A stretch of 30,190 nt of DNA, taken from a virus. The stretch lies in IMG/VR virus record IMGVR_UViG_3300022939_000088, positions 1-30,190 of that record; one strand, written 5' to 3'. The first letter of the stretch is position 1. Each line of letters starts with the position of its first letter. The notes under the pieces are model-generated. The model was not told where the DNA came from and searched no databases. It saw only the letters and a list, made by a program, of their open reading frames with translations. Shown here piece after piece: positions 1 to 8,594 of the stretch. Both the position numbers and the translations under genes were made by a program.

Positions 1-1
1 C

Positions 2-3000
2 GCAGGTGGGGCAGTACGTGAGTTTGGCCCACCAATTCTTAAAAGAGCAAACTCTCAAACTAAAATAAGAACACCAGAACTTATCGCAGCGGGCAATGTT
101 ACAGCTGGATCTAATATGTATGCACAACGTTATTATGATAGTAATAATACTGCATATTATGGTGACTTTGGATCAACATCTCATATTAATGATATTAGAA
201 CAAATGTTATTTACGATCGCGGAGATACTACATATTTCTGGAACGGTAACGCTGATCACTCAATGCGAGTATACGGTGAAATCTCAAACTCCAACTACGC
301 AAATGGCAATTTACAGCCCGGCGCTTTAAACATTGGGCGTACTGATACAGATTATCGTTGGGATGGAACAACATGGTCTTCTGATGTCCGTGTCGGTCTT
401 CTTGCTAATGCCAGTGAATATTGGGAATTTGCGATTCACGACTCTGGTGATGAAGTTAACTCATTCTTGTATTATGACGGAACAAACGATCTATATATCG
501 GCCGTGATATTGGCTGGGGTACAATGAATGTATGGATGCCTGGTGATGCATATGCTCCACGTTTCTACGACCAAAATAACACTGCTTACTATGGCGATTT
601 TGCATCTACTTCTAAGTTAAATTATTTAGACACAGCAAATTATGTAACCGTTGGCGGCGGTACAACACAAGACTCAAATAACCCATACAATACTGTATCA
701 TCAACAAGGTTACTATTTGGCTCTCGCGACTCAAATGCTGTTGGTAACTACTTTATTGGTACCAACATGGAGAACTACGGTGGGAACTACACTAAACTAG
801 ATCTTCGTTGGCATACTGGTATTCGCATGGGTGCCCAAGCAGTTTATGGCGGTACGCGCATCTTTAACAACGAAGATTTAACTACTCTATTATTCTCGGT
901 TGGTAGAGGTGATACAAATACAAGAGTTGAGTCTGGTAGTTTTTATTCTAACATTATGTATGATAGAGACGATACAAACTTCTATTCAGATCCAGCAAGT
1001 ACATCTCGTTTAAACACCATCGATATTAACGAAGGTTATAACTACGGCTGGTGGAGAAATAGAGAATCGGGCGAAGGTCTATATAACGAAGCAACCACTC
1101 AACATTTCTATTCAGACGGTGATGATGGTTGGAACGTAGCAGGGGGCACGGCCGCAAACTGGATTCGTTTCCGTGATGAATACGCTGGAACAATTCGTGG
1201 ATATGTTTATGCGGAAAATAATAACAACATTGGTTTCTTAAATAACGGTGGTGGTTGGGCTCTACGCACTAATAACTCTACTACGGAAGTTTATGGCGAC
1301 TTGTATGCTAACATTATGTATGATCGCAATGATACTGCCTATTATATAGATCCAGCGGGTACGTCTCGTCTTGCAAACATAACAATGAACTTCTTAGAGT
1401 TTGACGATGGATGGGATATCTACGATGATGATTCTGATTCATTAACAATTCGTTCAAACAACAACGATCACGGTGAAATTCTATTCCGTGATTCTGACTC
1501 TACGGTTTGTGGTGAGATTTACTTTGATGATGATAATCACTGGGGCCTCAAAACACCAAGCGACGAATGGGCAGTATATATTGAGCGTGATGCTCGAGTT
1601 TATACTTACTATAATGGCACTTGGGAGGAAAGAACAAATAATGGTTATATGGAAGCCCGCGGTTCTTACCGTGCTCCTATTTTCTACGATTCAAATAACA
1701 CATCGTTCTATGTAAATCCAGATGCTAGTGGTTCGTATGGTAGAGATGGTGGTATATCAGCTTATTTCAGAGGCGGATTAGCATTTGAAGCTTATCAAGT
1801 AAATAACAACGCTAGAATTTTTTACGGTGATGATACAACGGCCGGTGGCGGTAATGGTGACTCAGATGTTTATAACTACGGTCGTCAAAACTCCGGTCAA
1901 AACGCGTATGGCTTAATATTGGAAGCCGGATATGGCGGTGATACTGGATTTATTAAAATTACTGACGACGGTGTAATGATCGGTGGTGCCGGTGATGAAA
2001 ACCTATTCATATGGTACGATGAAGATTTCAGATATAATCGTGGTGTTGTTGACAACTCAGGTAACTTGATTTTCTACACCTCTATGCGAGCACCTATTTT
2101 CTACGATTATAATAACACTGGTTATTACATGAATCCAGCCGGTAATTCTAATATTTCCACAATGGATTTTGATAGACTTGATGGTCCGTCAAACAGTTCA
2201 TATGATAAGATTCGTCTTTATGATAGCTCATCCTATGCCATAGGCATGGTTTCTGGTATTACTCACGGGGCTCTAAACGACTGGGCTATGACGTTCTCAT
2301 TTAATGACGAGGATGATCGTGGTTGGGTATTCCGTGACACTAGCCACTCAGTATCTGGTGCGGCGATGTCATTGACTACTAACGGTAACATGTCGGTTTC
2401 TCGCGCCATGAATATCGGTTATGGTGAAGATAATACAAGCTTTGGTACGTCTTACACCTTACAAGTAAGTGGCACAGCATATGCATCATCATATATGATT
2501 TCGCCTGTATTCTATGATTCAAATGATAGTGCGTTCCGTTTTAACGGTGCATCTGAACACGATACAAGGTTTCGAGGCGTCCACTATGAAACAATGGCAT
2601 ATATGTCATTGCCTGGTCACACAAGAAACTCTGGTGAATACTATAGAGCTCGCCCGCGTATAACAACTGACACTAACTATTGGACTGGTTCAATGGGCTG
2701 GGGTACAATCGATATGAACACTGTGGCAACATGGGGTTCAGGATTTATTGATTCTTGGTCAAACCCAGGCAACCAGCCTTCAGGTACATCACACTGGGTT
2801 GGTACTCAGGCTTGGCACTATGCAACGGACGATTACCGCTATGGTTGGCAGATGGTCGGTGGTCCAATTGGTAACTTAAGATTCCGTCAGGCTTGGGGCA
2901 ATTCCTTTGGCTCTTGGCGTACTGTTACAATGAACGGTGTTAACAGTGACTCAGGCGGCGCATTATATGCTGGCGCATTCTATGATTCTAATGACACCAA

Positions 3001-4708
3001 CTATTATGTAGATCCAGCAAGTACATCAAACATGTATAACCTTTCTGGTATTAATAATATCGCATTTAATTCTGGATGGGATATTTACGATGCAGACAGT
3101 AATGATTTCTGGGTTCAATCAAACGATAATGATAATGGTGCTTTCCACTTTAAAGAAGGTAACTCGGATAACGGCGGATATCTATATTTTGACGATGATG
3201 GTTCTATTTTTGCTATGTACCACGATAATGGCGAAGCAATTCTTTATTCTGACCAAGACTATATTACTTACTTGTATTATAATGGTACTTGGGAAGGTCG
3301 TACAAGATCTGGTTACTTTGAAGCCCGTGGCTCTTTCCGTGCTCCTATTTTCTATGACCAAAACGATACGAACTATTATTGGGATGGTGCTAGCACTTCG
3401 CGCTCTAATTATCACAGAATTAACAACCTTTTTGACGCGCAAGAACGCAGATATACTTCCCCTAACGGTGGTACATATACTACATCAACCAGCACAGTAA
3501 CTGGTGCCTTCCGTATTAGATTACCGACCAACAGATATAAATCTAATACTATGCTTAAATTTAAAGTTTCGATCTATGAGTATAGTACAGGTCGTACTCA
3601 TGAATTCTTAATTTCAGGGTATAACTACAGTGATTCGGCTGCAACTTGGTATAACGTTTCTGCAACCCAGCTTACTGACGATAACAGAGGTCCCTTTAAT
3701 ATTCGTTGGGGCCACAATGGAACCGATCAAATAGTTTGGATCGGAGATACAGGTACGTCTTGGAGTTATCCTCAGGTTCACGTTCAGTGGGTTGATGTCG
3801 GATATTCCGGTTACTCAACTAACTGGGGTCAAGACTGGATAATTGATGTAGTTACAAGCTTTGATACCATTTCGGTAACCAGAACAGCATCTTTAGTTTA
3901 TACTCTAAACAATAGAGACAATTGGTCTTACGATCTTCGCGCTACTCTCTACTATGATAACAACAACACTGGTTACTATGTAGATCCTTCGTCAACATCA
4001 CTCGTTAATCGTTTGGATGCTGATCAACTCCGTGTAAATGAATATATTTACCACGCAGGTGACACCAACACTTACATTCGTTTCGTAGGTGGCGATGACA
4101 TGCAGCTTGTTGCAGGTGGTCGTCAGATGCTTAGAATGGATGAAGGTACTAATCCTGACAGATTGAGATTTGTTACAGATGACAACTGGACTGACAGTAA
4201 TGGCGATTGGCAAGTGCAGCGAAATATTGATATTCTTGGCGATGCCTCCGCGGCTACTTTTAGTGACATTAGTGATACATCCTACTATTTAGATTTGGAT
4301 GCTACATCTCGTGTTAATTTAATTCAAGCTACTGAATTGCAAGCGTCTGGTAATATTACTGCGTATGTAAGTTATTCAGATATTCGTTATAAAGAAGATG
4401 TAGAAATTATTGAAGATGCAATCGAAAAAGTTAAATCACTTGATGGTATCACTTATAAATACATTGGCGACGAAAAGACATATACAGGTGTCATTGCACA
4501 ACAAGTTGAAAAAGTTCTTCCAGGTGTTGTTTACGAAGTCGATATTCCAGGCACGGATAAAAAGAAAAAGGCTGTTAATTATGGCAATATTGTTGGTCTG
4601 CTTATTCAGTCAACTAAAGAACAGCAAGAAACTATTGAAAAACAGCAAGAAGAGATTGACAGCTTAAAGGAAATGGTATATAATCTACTTGAGAAATTAG
4701 ATAAATAA
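2..4708 (+). CDS. Long tail fibre protein with C-terminal S74 chaperone domain (5' partial)
   Basis: Receptor-binding-type fibre on the virion surface. The frame is open to the left edge, so the start lies outside; at least 1568 residues are present. The body carries about a dozen copies of an F/M-YD-x-N/D-N/D-T-x-YY-x-DPA-x-TS motif, at nt about 131, 206, 565, 953, 1313, 1679, 2099, 2508, 2980, 3350, 3950 and 4258, a spacing typical of repeated shaft units. The last 110 residues match the peptidase S74 / intramolecular chaperone family: the Ser-Asp pair of YSDIRYKEDV lies at nt 4376-4381 and would be the self-cleavage site, followed by GVIAQQVEKVLPG and a terminal coiled coil (nt about 4612-4705). 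In this family the chaperone trimerises the fibre and then cuts itself off. Two 98-99-residue segments inside are duplicates of each other (see repeats). Fibre identity is confident; the receptor is unknown. Confidence 0.88.
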   Translation, partial: AGGAVREFGPPILKRANSQTKIRTPELIAAGNVTAGSNMYAQRYYDSNNTAYYGDFGSTSHINDIRTNVIYDRGDTTYFWNGNADHSMRVYGEISNSNYANGNLQPGALNIGRTDTDYRWDGTTWSSDVRVGLLANASEYWEFAIHDSGDEVNSFLYYDGTNDLYIGRDIGWGTMNVWMPGDAYAPRFYDQNNTAYYGDFASTSKLNYLDTANYVTVGGGTTQDSNNPYNTVSSTRLLFGSRDSNAVGNYFIGTNMENYGGNYTKLDLRWHTGIRMGAQAVYGGTRIFNNEDLTTLLFSVGRGDTNTRVESGSFYSNIMYDRDDTNFYSDPASTSRLNTIDINEGYNYGWWRNRESGEGLYNEATTQHFYSDGDDGWNVAGGTAANWIRFRDEYAGTIRGYVYAENNNNIGFLNNGGGWALRTNNSTTEVYGDLYANIMYDRNDTAYYIDPAGTSRLANITMNFLEFDDGWDIYDDDSDSLTIRSNNNDHGEILFRDSDSTVCGEIYFDDDNHWGLKTPSDEWAVYIERDARVYTYYNGTWEERTNNGYMEARGSYRAPIFYDSNNTSFYVNPDASGSYGRDGGISAYFRGGLAFEAYQVNNNARIFYGDDTTAGGGNGDSDVYNYGRQNSGQNAYGLILEAGYGGDTGFIKITDDGVMIGGAGDENLFIWYDEDFRYNRGVVDNSGNLIFYTSMRAPIFYDYNNTGYYMNPAGNSNISTMDFDRLDGPSNSSYDKIRLYDSSSYAIGMVSGITHGALNDWAMTFSFNDEDDRGWVFRDTSHSVSGAAMSLTTNGNMSVSRAMNIGYGEDNTSFGTSYTLQVSGTAYASSYMISPVFYDSNDSAFRFNGASEHDTRFRGVHYETMAYMSLPGHTRNSGEYYRARPRITTDTNYWTGSMGWGTIDMNTVATWGSGFIDSWSNPGNQPSGTSHWVGTQAWHYATDDYRYGWQMVGGPIGNLRFRQAWGNSFGSWRTVTMNGVNSDSGGALYAGAFYDSNDTNYYVDPASTSNMYNLSGINNIAFNSGWDIYDADSNDFWVQSNDNDNGAFHFKEGNSDNGGYLYFDDDGSIFAMYHDNGEAILYSDQDYITYLYYNGTWEGRTRSGYFEARGSFRAPIFYDQNDTNYYWDGASTSRSNYHRINNLFDAQERRYTSPNGGTYTTSTSTVTGAFRIRLPTNRYKSNTMLKFKVSIYEYSTGRTHEFLISGYNYSDSAATWYNVSATQLTDDNRGPFNIRWGHNGTDQIVWIGDTGTSWSYPQVHVQWVDVGYSGYSTNWGQDWIIDVVTSFDTISVTRTASLVYTLNNRDNWSYDLRATLYYDNNNTGYYVDPSSTSLVNRLDADQLRVNEYIYHAGDTNTYIRFVGGDDMQLVAGGRQMLRMDEGTNPDRLRFVTDDNWTDSNGDWQVQRNIDILGDASAATFSDISDTSYYLDLDATSRVNLIQATELQASGNITAYVSYSDIRYKEDVEIIEDAIEKVKSLDGITYKYIGDEKTYTGVIAQQVEKVLPGVVYEVDIPGTDKKKKAVNYGNIVGLLIQSTKEQQETIEKQQEEIDSLKEMVYNLLEKLDK
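1409..1702 (+). repeat. Fibre internal duplication, copy A
   Basis: Encodes 98 residues starting GWDIYDDDSD and ending RAPIFYDSNNT. It aligns almost end to end with copy B at 3074-3370, with conserved GWDIYD, YFDDD, YYNGTWE, EARGS and RAPIFYD blocks. The middle is diverged, so the duplication is old or under diversifying change. Confidence 0.85.
3074..3370 (+). repeat. Fibre internal duplication, copy B
   Basis: Encodes 99 residues starting GWDIYDADSN and ending RAPIFYDQNDT, homologous to copy A at 1409-1702. It lies 1.4 kb downstream in the same reading frame, so the fibre contains two copies of one shaft module. Confidence 0.85.
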
Positions 4709-4735
4709 TTCTATTAAAACACAGGAGAAATAAAA

Positions 4736-5140
4736 ATGGCTTTAACTTTATCATATGCCGTTAAAAGAATTAAAATCAAAGACGAGACTAATTCTGATGG
4801 CGTACTTTTAGAAAACGCAGTGTGCAATACATACTGGGAAGTAACAGGAACAGATGAGGAAGGACGTACTGCTATGTGGTCTGGTGCAACACCATTCACC
4901 GCTGCTAATGTCCCAGCAGCATCATTTGTAGCATTTGAAGATTTGCAAGAGTCTGATGTTCTTGGTTGGATCACAAATGTTGTCGAAAACGACCCAACTT
5001 ATAAAGCACACATTGAGTCTCAACTTAGAAGACTGATTGAAGACACAGCAGTAGCAGAAGTTACTGGTAGTTCTTTACCTTGGGAGGAAGATGATGTTGC
5101 TCCAGAAGGCGCCAATACAGCAGTTTCAGCAACACCTTAA
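4736..5140 (+). CDS. Small protein of unknown function, paralogue 1
   Basis: 134 residues, soluble, acidic, no signal or membrane segment. The start has a good ribosome site (AGGAG, 4722-4726). I do not recognise a named family. It is clearly related to the next gene: both share the pattern I-x-I, DGV/GDV-L-x-x-AV, a W in a strand, TD-x-x-G, a small-residue turn, FVAFE, and a final W-containing helix. The C-terminal 30 residues here (TAVAEVTG... onward) are an extension absent from the paralogue. Placement directly behind the fibre gene suggests a virion or fibre-associated role, but this is position only. Confidence 0.75.
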   Translation: MALTLSYAVKRIKIKDETNSDGVLLENAVCNTYWEVTGTDEEGRTAMWSGATPFTAANVPAASFVAFEDLQESDVLGWITNVVENDPTYKAHIESQLRRLIEDTAVAEVTGSSLPWEEDDVAPEGANTAVSATP

Positions 5141-5154
5141 TAAAGGAAAAATAA

Positions 5155-5481
5155 ATGAACTACACATGGAATGTTATACAAATTGGAAAAAGAGATGTCA
5201 CTAACATAAATGGTGATGTTTTAACGGACGCTGTAGTTTATGTGGAATGGCAAAAAACAGCTACAGATACTGATGGTACTATAGCTCATTGCACCGGTAA
5301 AACTGATTTAGATTTATCTAATACAGGAGTTGGTGATTTTGTTGCTTTTGAATCTGTAACAAAGGATAATTTAATTACTTGGGTTGAAGCTGCTTTAGGC
5401 GGTCAAACCCAAGCGATTAATAAGACATTAAATAAAAAACTAGACGCAAAAAGAACTACTACTTCTACCTTTGACGGCTAA
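5155..5481 (+). CDS. Small protein of unknown function, paralogue 2
   Basis: 108 residues, 14 bases after the previous stop, with AAAGGAAA as ribosome site. It aligns over about 95 residues with its upstream neighbour (shared DVLTDAVVYVEW-like strand, TDTDG, DFVAFES, LITWVE), so the two arose by tandem duplication. It ends in a Lys/Thr-rich tail. No catalytic motif is visible; function unknown. Confidence 0.75.
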   Translation: MNYTWNVIQIGKRDVTNINGDVLTDAVVYVEWQKTATDTDGTIAHCTGKTDLDLSNTGVGDFVAFESVTKDNLITWVEAALGGQTQAINKTLNKKLDAKRTTTSTFDG

Positions 5482-5510
5482 TTTTTAGCAATTTATAATA
5501 TGGAGGTAAT

Positions 5511-6545
5511 ATGCACGATTTGCATATCGGCGGATTGGCCGCTTATGCCATCAAACGAGGAGGTTCATTATATCCGATAATCGTCCCAAAAGAAGCGTTG
5601 GGAAATGAAACAGGATTAATGAACCCCTCTGTTTTTGTTCACAATGGCAGAATTTTAGTAAACGTACGGCACGTTAATTATATCCTTTATCACAGCGAAG
5701 CCAAAAAGTTTCCACATCAGTGGGGACCGTTGGTTTATGTTCATCCGCAAAATGATGTAACTCTTACCACATACAACGTTATATGCGAATATGACCAAGA
5801 TATGAATTTTATTTCAGCTGGTAGAGTTAACACAAAAGATTTTGATACAAAGCCTACATGGAATTTTATTGGGCTTGAAGATGCTAGATTATTTGCATGG
5901 GATGATCGTTTATTCCTATGTGGTGTGCGCCGTGATTGTTACGATAATAAAGGCAAAGGCCGCATGGAAATGGCCGAAGTTGAATTTATAGACAATGAAT
6001 GGAAAGAAGTATCTAGGAACCCAATTCCAGCTCCTGGCGATGATTTAAGTTATTGTGAAAAGAATTGGATGCCCGTTATGGATATGCCATATCATTTTGT
6101 CAAATGGACAAATCCAACGCAAGTTGTTAAATATGATATTGAAGAAAAAACCACAACTGAAGTTGTTTTAGATGAAAGCAAGTTTATCCAATTTAATAAC
6201 GATTTAAGAGGTGGTTCACAAGTTATTAGAATGAACCCAGATCAAAGGATGACATTCTGCCACCAAACAAATCTACTAAAAGATCCATTTTTGAGAAAAG
6301 ATGGAGATTACTCACACAGGGTTGTTATTTGGGATAATGAATGGAATATTATTCATGCTTCAAAACAATTCTATTTCTTTGGTTCTCATCATGACCATGC
6401 CTCCAGCAATAAATATACCATAGAATTTGTTACTGGTACACAAGTTTTGGGTGACGATATTCTTATTTCTTTTGGCTTAAGTGATAATGCTTGTTATATT
6501 CTAAGAATGCCAGTGAAGGTATTTCTTGAGTTTTTGAAGGTATAA
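5511..6545 (+). CDS. GH130-like beta-propeller glycosidase/phosphorylase family protein
   Basis: 344 residues, preceded by a strong ribosome site (GGAGGT, 5502-5507). Motifs resemble the GH130 / five-bladed propeller family that acts on mannosides: NPSVF (about 38-42), GLEDARLF (121-128, the GxEDPR-type signature), EKNWMPV (183-189), and a His-rich GSHHDHASS (291-299). GH130 enzymes phosphorolyse or hydrolyse beta-mannosides; here the substrate is unknown and the active-site Asp/Glu cannot be proved from sequence alone. It starts a three-gene run with an FkbM methyltransferase and a sugar nucleotidyltransferase, so glycan synthesis or trimming fits. It could also be a binding propeller without catalysis. 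Confidence 0.65.
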   Translation: MHDLHIGGLAAYAIKRGGSLYPIIVPKEALGNETGLMNPSVFVHNGRILVNVRHVNYILYHSEAKKFPHQWGPLVYVHPQNDVTLTTYNVICEYDQDMNFISAGRVNTKDFDTKPTWNFIGLEDARLFAWDDRLFLCGVRRDCYDNKGKGRMEMAEVEFIDNEWKEVSRNPIPAPGDDLSYCEKNWMPVMDMPYHFVKWTNPTQVVKYDIEEKTTTEVVLDESKFIQFNNDLRGGSQVIRMNPDQRMTFCHQTNLLKDPFLRKDGDYSHRVVIWDNEWNIIHASKQFYFFGSHHDHASSNKYTIEFVTGTQVLGDDILISFGLSDNACYILRMPVKVFLEFLKV

Positions 6546-6546
6546 T

Positions 6547-7779
6547 ATGATTAGAGATCTTTTAAACGATTATGTTTTAGACAATAAAAATCCATTTAAA
6601 ATATACAAAGTAGCTCGTGAATACGATCGGCTTCAGCAAGCGGCTGCAGCATTTACGTTTTATATGCGCGCTGCTGAATATAATAATGAAAGTACATTTG
6701 AAGAAAAATGGATCCAGTATAAATCTTTAATCTTTATGGCACTTATCCACCATAGGGAGCAAAACAGAGATGTAACCGCAAGGGGTTTGTTTATGCATGC
6801 AATTTCTGTAATGCCAGAAAGACCTGAAGCTTATTATATATTTTCAGAATGGCTAGCAGATCGTCACGAATGGAGAGAAGCTTTAACATTCTCAAGTATT
6901 GGATTAAATGTAGTTCAAGATTTCATCCCTATTGATAACGATTTAACATATGTTGGTAAATATAATCTTCAATTTGTTCACGCAATTAGTAAATGGAAAA
7001 CTGAAGGTTCAGACAGATCTAAAAATCTTTTGTTTAATTTCAAATATAAAACAAAACACAATGATTACCACGAGGAATTAATTAATCGTTGGATTTCTCA
7101 AGCAGGCTATCCTAGTACACTTGCTTATACAAGAGAAGAAGCAAATCTATATAAATGGCCGTTTGAAGGAATTGAAGATATAGATACCAACTATTCTAGA
7201 CATTTTCAGGACATGTTTGTGTTATCTGTCAATAATGGCAAAAGAAATGGTACCTTTATAGAAATAGGATCTGGCGATCCATATAAGTTTAACAATACTG
7301 CTTTACTAGAAGACTCTTTTGGCTGGACTGGGCTATCACTTGATAATAGTGAGGAAGCCTGTTCTCTTTTTTCAAGAAAAAGAAAATCGACCATTATATT
7401 ATCAGACGCGTTAAATGTCAATTACCAAGATTTATTTAAAATGCATTGCTTTGATAATTACGTAGATTTTTTACGTATTAATTCTGAAGCAACATCATTA
7501 GAAGTTTTAAAAAATATTCCTTGGAACAAGCATGAGTTTGGTGTAATTCAATTCCAACACAATTTCTGCTGGTGGAAAAATGATTTTAGAGATAAATCTA
7601 GAGAAATTCTCAAAAGTATGGGTTACGTTCTTTTTGCTAACGATGTTGCAGTTAGTGAAACAGAAAACTATGAAGATTGGTGGTTACATCCAACGCTTGC
7701 AGCAGCTAATAAAAGAATGAAGACAAAGAAAGATATTAACTTTGCTTGGGAATATATGATGAAGGAGCACAGAGAATGA
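6547..7779 (+). CDS. TPR-like domain fused to FkbM-type methyltransferase
   Basis: 410 residues, starting one base after the previous stop (coupled translation). Residues about 15-150 are helical with TPR-like spacing (YDRLQQAAAAFTFYMRAAEY, then ERPEAYYIFSEWLADRHEWREAL), as seen in proteins that accompany glycosyltransferases. Residues about 222-390 look like an FkbM-family SAM-dependent methyltransferase: GTFIEIGSGDP (235-245, the SAM-binding motif I), NNTALLE, GWTGLSLDNS with acidic D266 for ribose binding, and a late VDFLRINSEA strand. FkbM enzymes O-methylate sugars or macrolides. A role in methylating a phage or host glycan is inferred from its two sugar-related neighbours. Its stop overlaps the next start (ATGA). 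Confidence 0.75.
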   Translation: MIRDLLNDYVLDNKNPFKIYKVAREYDRLQQAAAAFTFYMRAAEYNNESTFEEKWIQYKSLIFMALIHHREQNRDVTARGLFMHAISVMPERPEAYYIFSEWLADRHEWREALTFSSIGLNVVQDFIPIDNDLTYVGKYNLQFVHAISKWKTEGSDRSKNLLFNFKYKTKHNDYHEELINRWISQAGYPSTLAYTREEANLYKWPFEGIEDIDTNYSRHFQDMFVLSVNNGKRNGTFIEIGSGDPYKFNNTALLEDSFGWTGLSLDNSEEACSLFSRKRKSTIILSDALNVNYQDLFKMHCFDNYVDFLRINSEATSLEVLKNIPWNKHEFGVIQFQHNFCWWKNDFRDKSREILKSMGYVLFANDVAVSETENYEDWWLHPTLAAANKRMKTKKDINFAWEYMMKEHRE

Positions 7780-8534
7780 GTACGGTTGTTATAGTTACTG
7801 GTGGATTTGACCCACTTCATTCAGGCCATATTGCATATTTTAAAGCGGCAAAAGAGTTAGGAGATCATTTAGTTGTTGGCGTAAACTCTGACGAGTGGCT
7901 AACACGTAAAAAGGGTAGACCATTCATGCCGTTTGAAGAACGTACCGCGATTATCAAAGAATTAGAATGTGTTGATGAAGTAATAGGTTTTAAAGACGAT
8001 GATGATACCGCTTGTGGTGCTATTTTTCAAGTATTATCTACAAAAGGCTCTCAAACAAAAGTCATTTTTGCTAACGGTGGAGACAGAACTAAAGATAATA
8101 TTCCAGAAATGATGTATCAAGATGTTGAATTTGTTTTTGGCGTTGGCGGTGAAGATAAAAAGAATAGTTCCTCGTGGATCCTTTCAAATTGGGATAAACC
8201 TGAAACTGAAAGGCTGTGGGGTAAATATCGAGACTTAGATCAAAACGGTCATTGGAAAGTTAAAGAATTAACTATTGAGCCAGGAAGATCTTTAAGCGAC
8301 CAACGACATTTCCACCGATCAGAGCATTGGCATATTGTAGACGGTGATCTTGAAATGAATTTGGAATTTTTAAATGGCTATAAAACATCAAAAGTTTATA
8401 AATCAGGTGAAAGCATTGATATTCCTAAAAAGGCTTGGCACCAAGCAACAAATGTCGGTTTTTATCCATGCAAAATAATTGAAGTGTGGATGGGCAGTGT
8501 TTTGTCAGAAGAAGACATAGAAAGACGAGACTGA
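7776..8534 (+). CDS. Nucleotidyltransferase fused to mannose-6-phosphate isomerase-type cupin
   Basis: 252 residues. I place the start at 7776, not at the in-frame TTG 30 bases upstream, because GAAGGAG (7761-7767) sits 8 bases before this ATG, the ATG overlaps the preceding stop as ATGA, and the protein then begins directly with the first beta strand. Residues 1-135: cytidylyltransferase-like fold with GGFDPLHSGH (9-18; HxGH at 15-18) and KNSSSW (129-134) in the place of the usual ISST motif, as in RfaE/TagD-type enzymes. Residues about 155-252: cupin like the type II mannose-6-phosphate isomerase / ManC C-terminus, with RHFHRSEHWHIVDG (177-190) metal-type histidines and a KIIEVWMGSVLSEEDIERRD ending. 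It probably makes a nucleotide-activated sugar or related donor; the substrate is not identifiable. Confidence 0.8.
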   Translation: MSTVVIVTGGFDPLHSGHIAYFKAAKELGDHLVVGVNSDEWLTRKKGRPFMPFEERTAIIKELECVDEVIGFKDDDDTACGAIFQVLSTKGSQTKVIFANGGDRTKDNIPEMMYQDVEFVFGVGGEDKKNSSSWILSNWDKPETERLWGKYRDLDQNGHWKVKELTIEPGRSLSDQRHFHRSEHWHIVDGDLEMNLEFLNGYKTSKVYKSGESIDIPKKAWHQATNVGFYPCKIIEVWMGSVLSEEDIERRD

Positions 8535-8555
8535 TTTTACCTCCCTAAGTAAAAT

Positions 8556-8563
8556 TATAAATA
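8556..8563 (+). promoter_or_regulatory. T4-type late promoter (gp13)
   Basis: TATAAATA, 31 bases before the gp13 start. It is preceded by a small AT-rich hairpin (arms 8534-8540 and 8549-8555). It marks the boundary between the sugar module and the neck genes. Confidence 0.75.
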
Positions 8564-8594
8564 ATAGGAAAGCATAAACCTTAGGGATAAACAT

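Noticed and set aside
116-118. ATG at 116 as the start of the tail fibre
   Set aside because: The frame is open upstream to base 2, with fibre-like sequence and no ribosome site at 116.
7746-7775. Longer N-terminus for the nucleotidyltransferase-cupin gene
   Set aside because: It starts with TTG inside the previous gene, has no ribosome site, and adds residues before the first beta strand.
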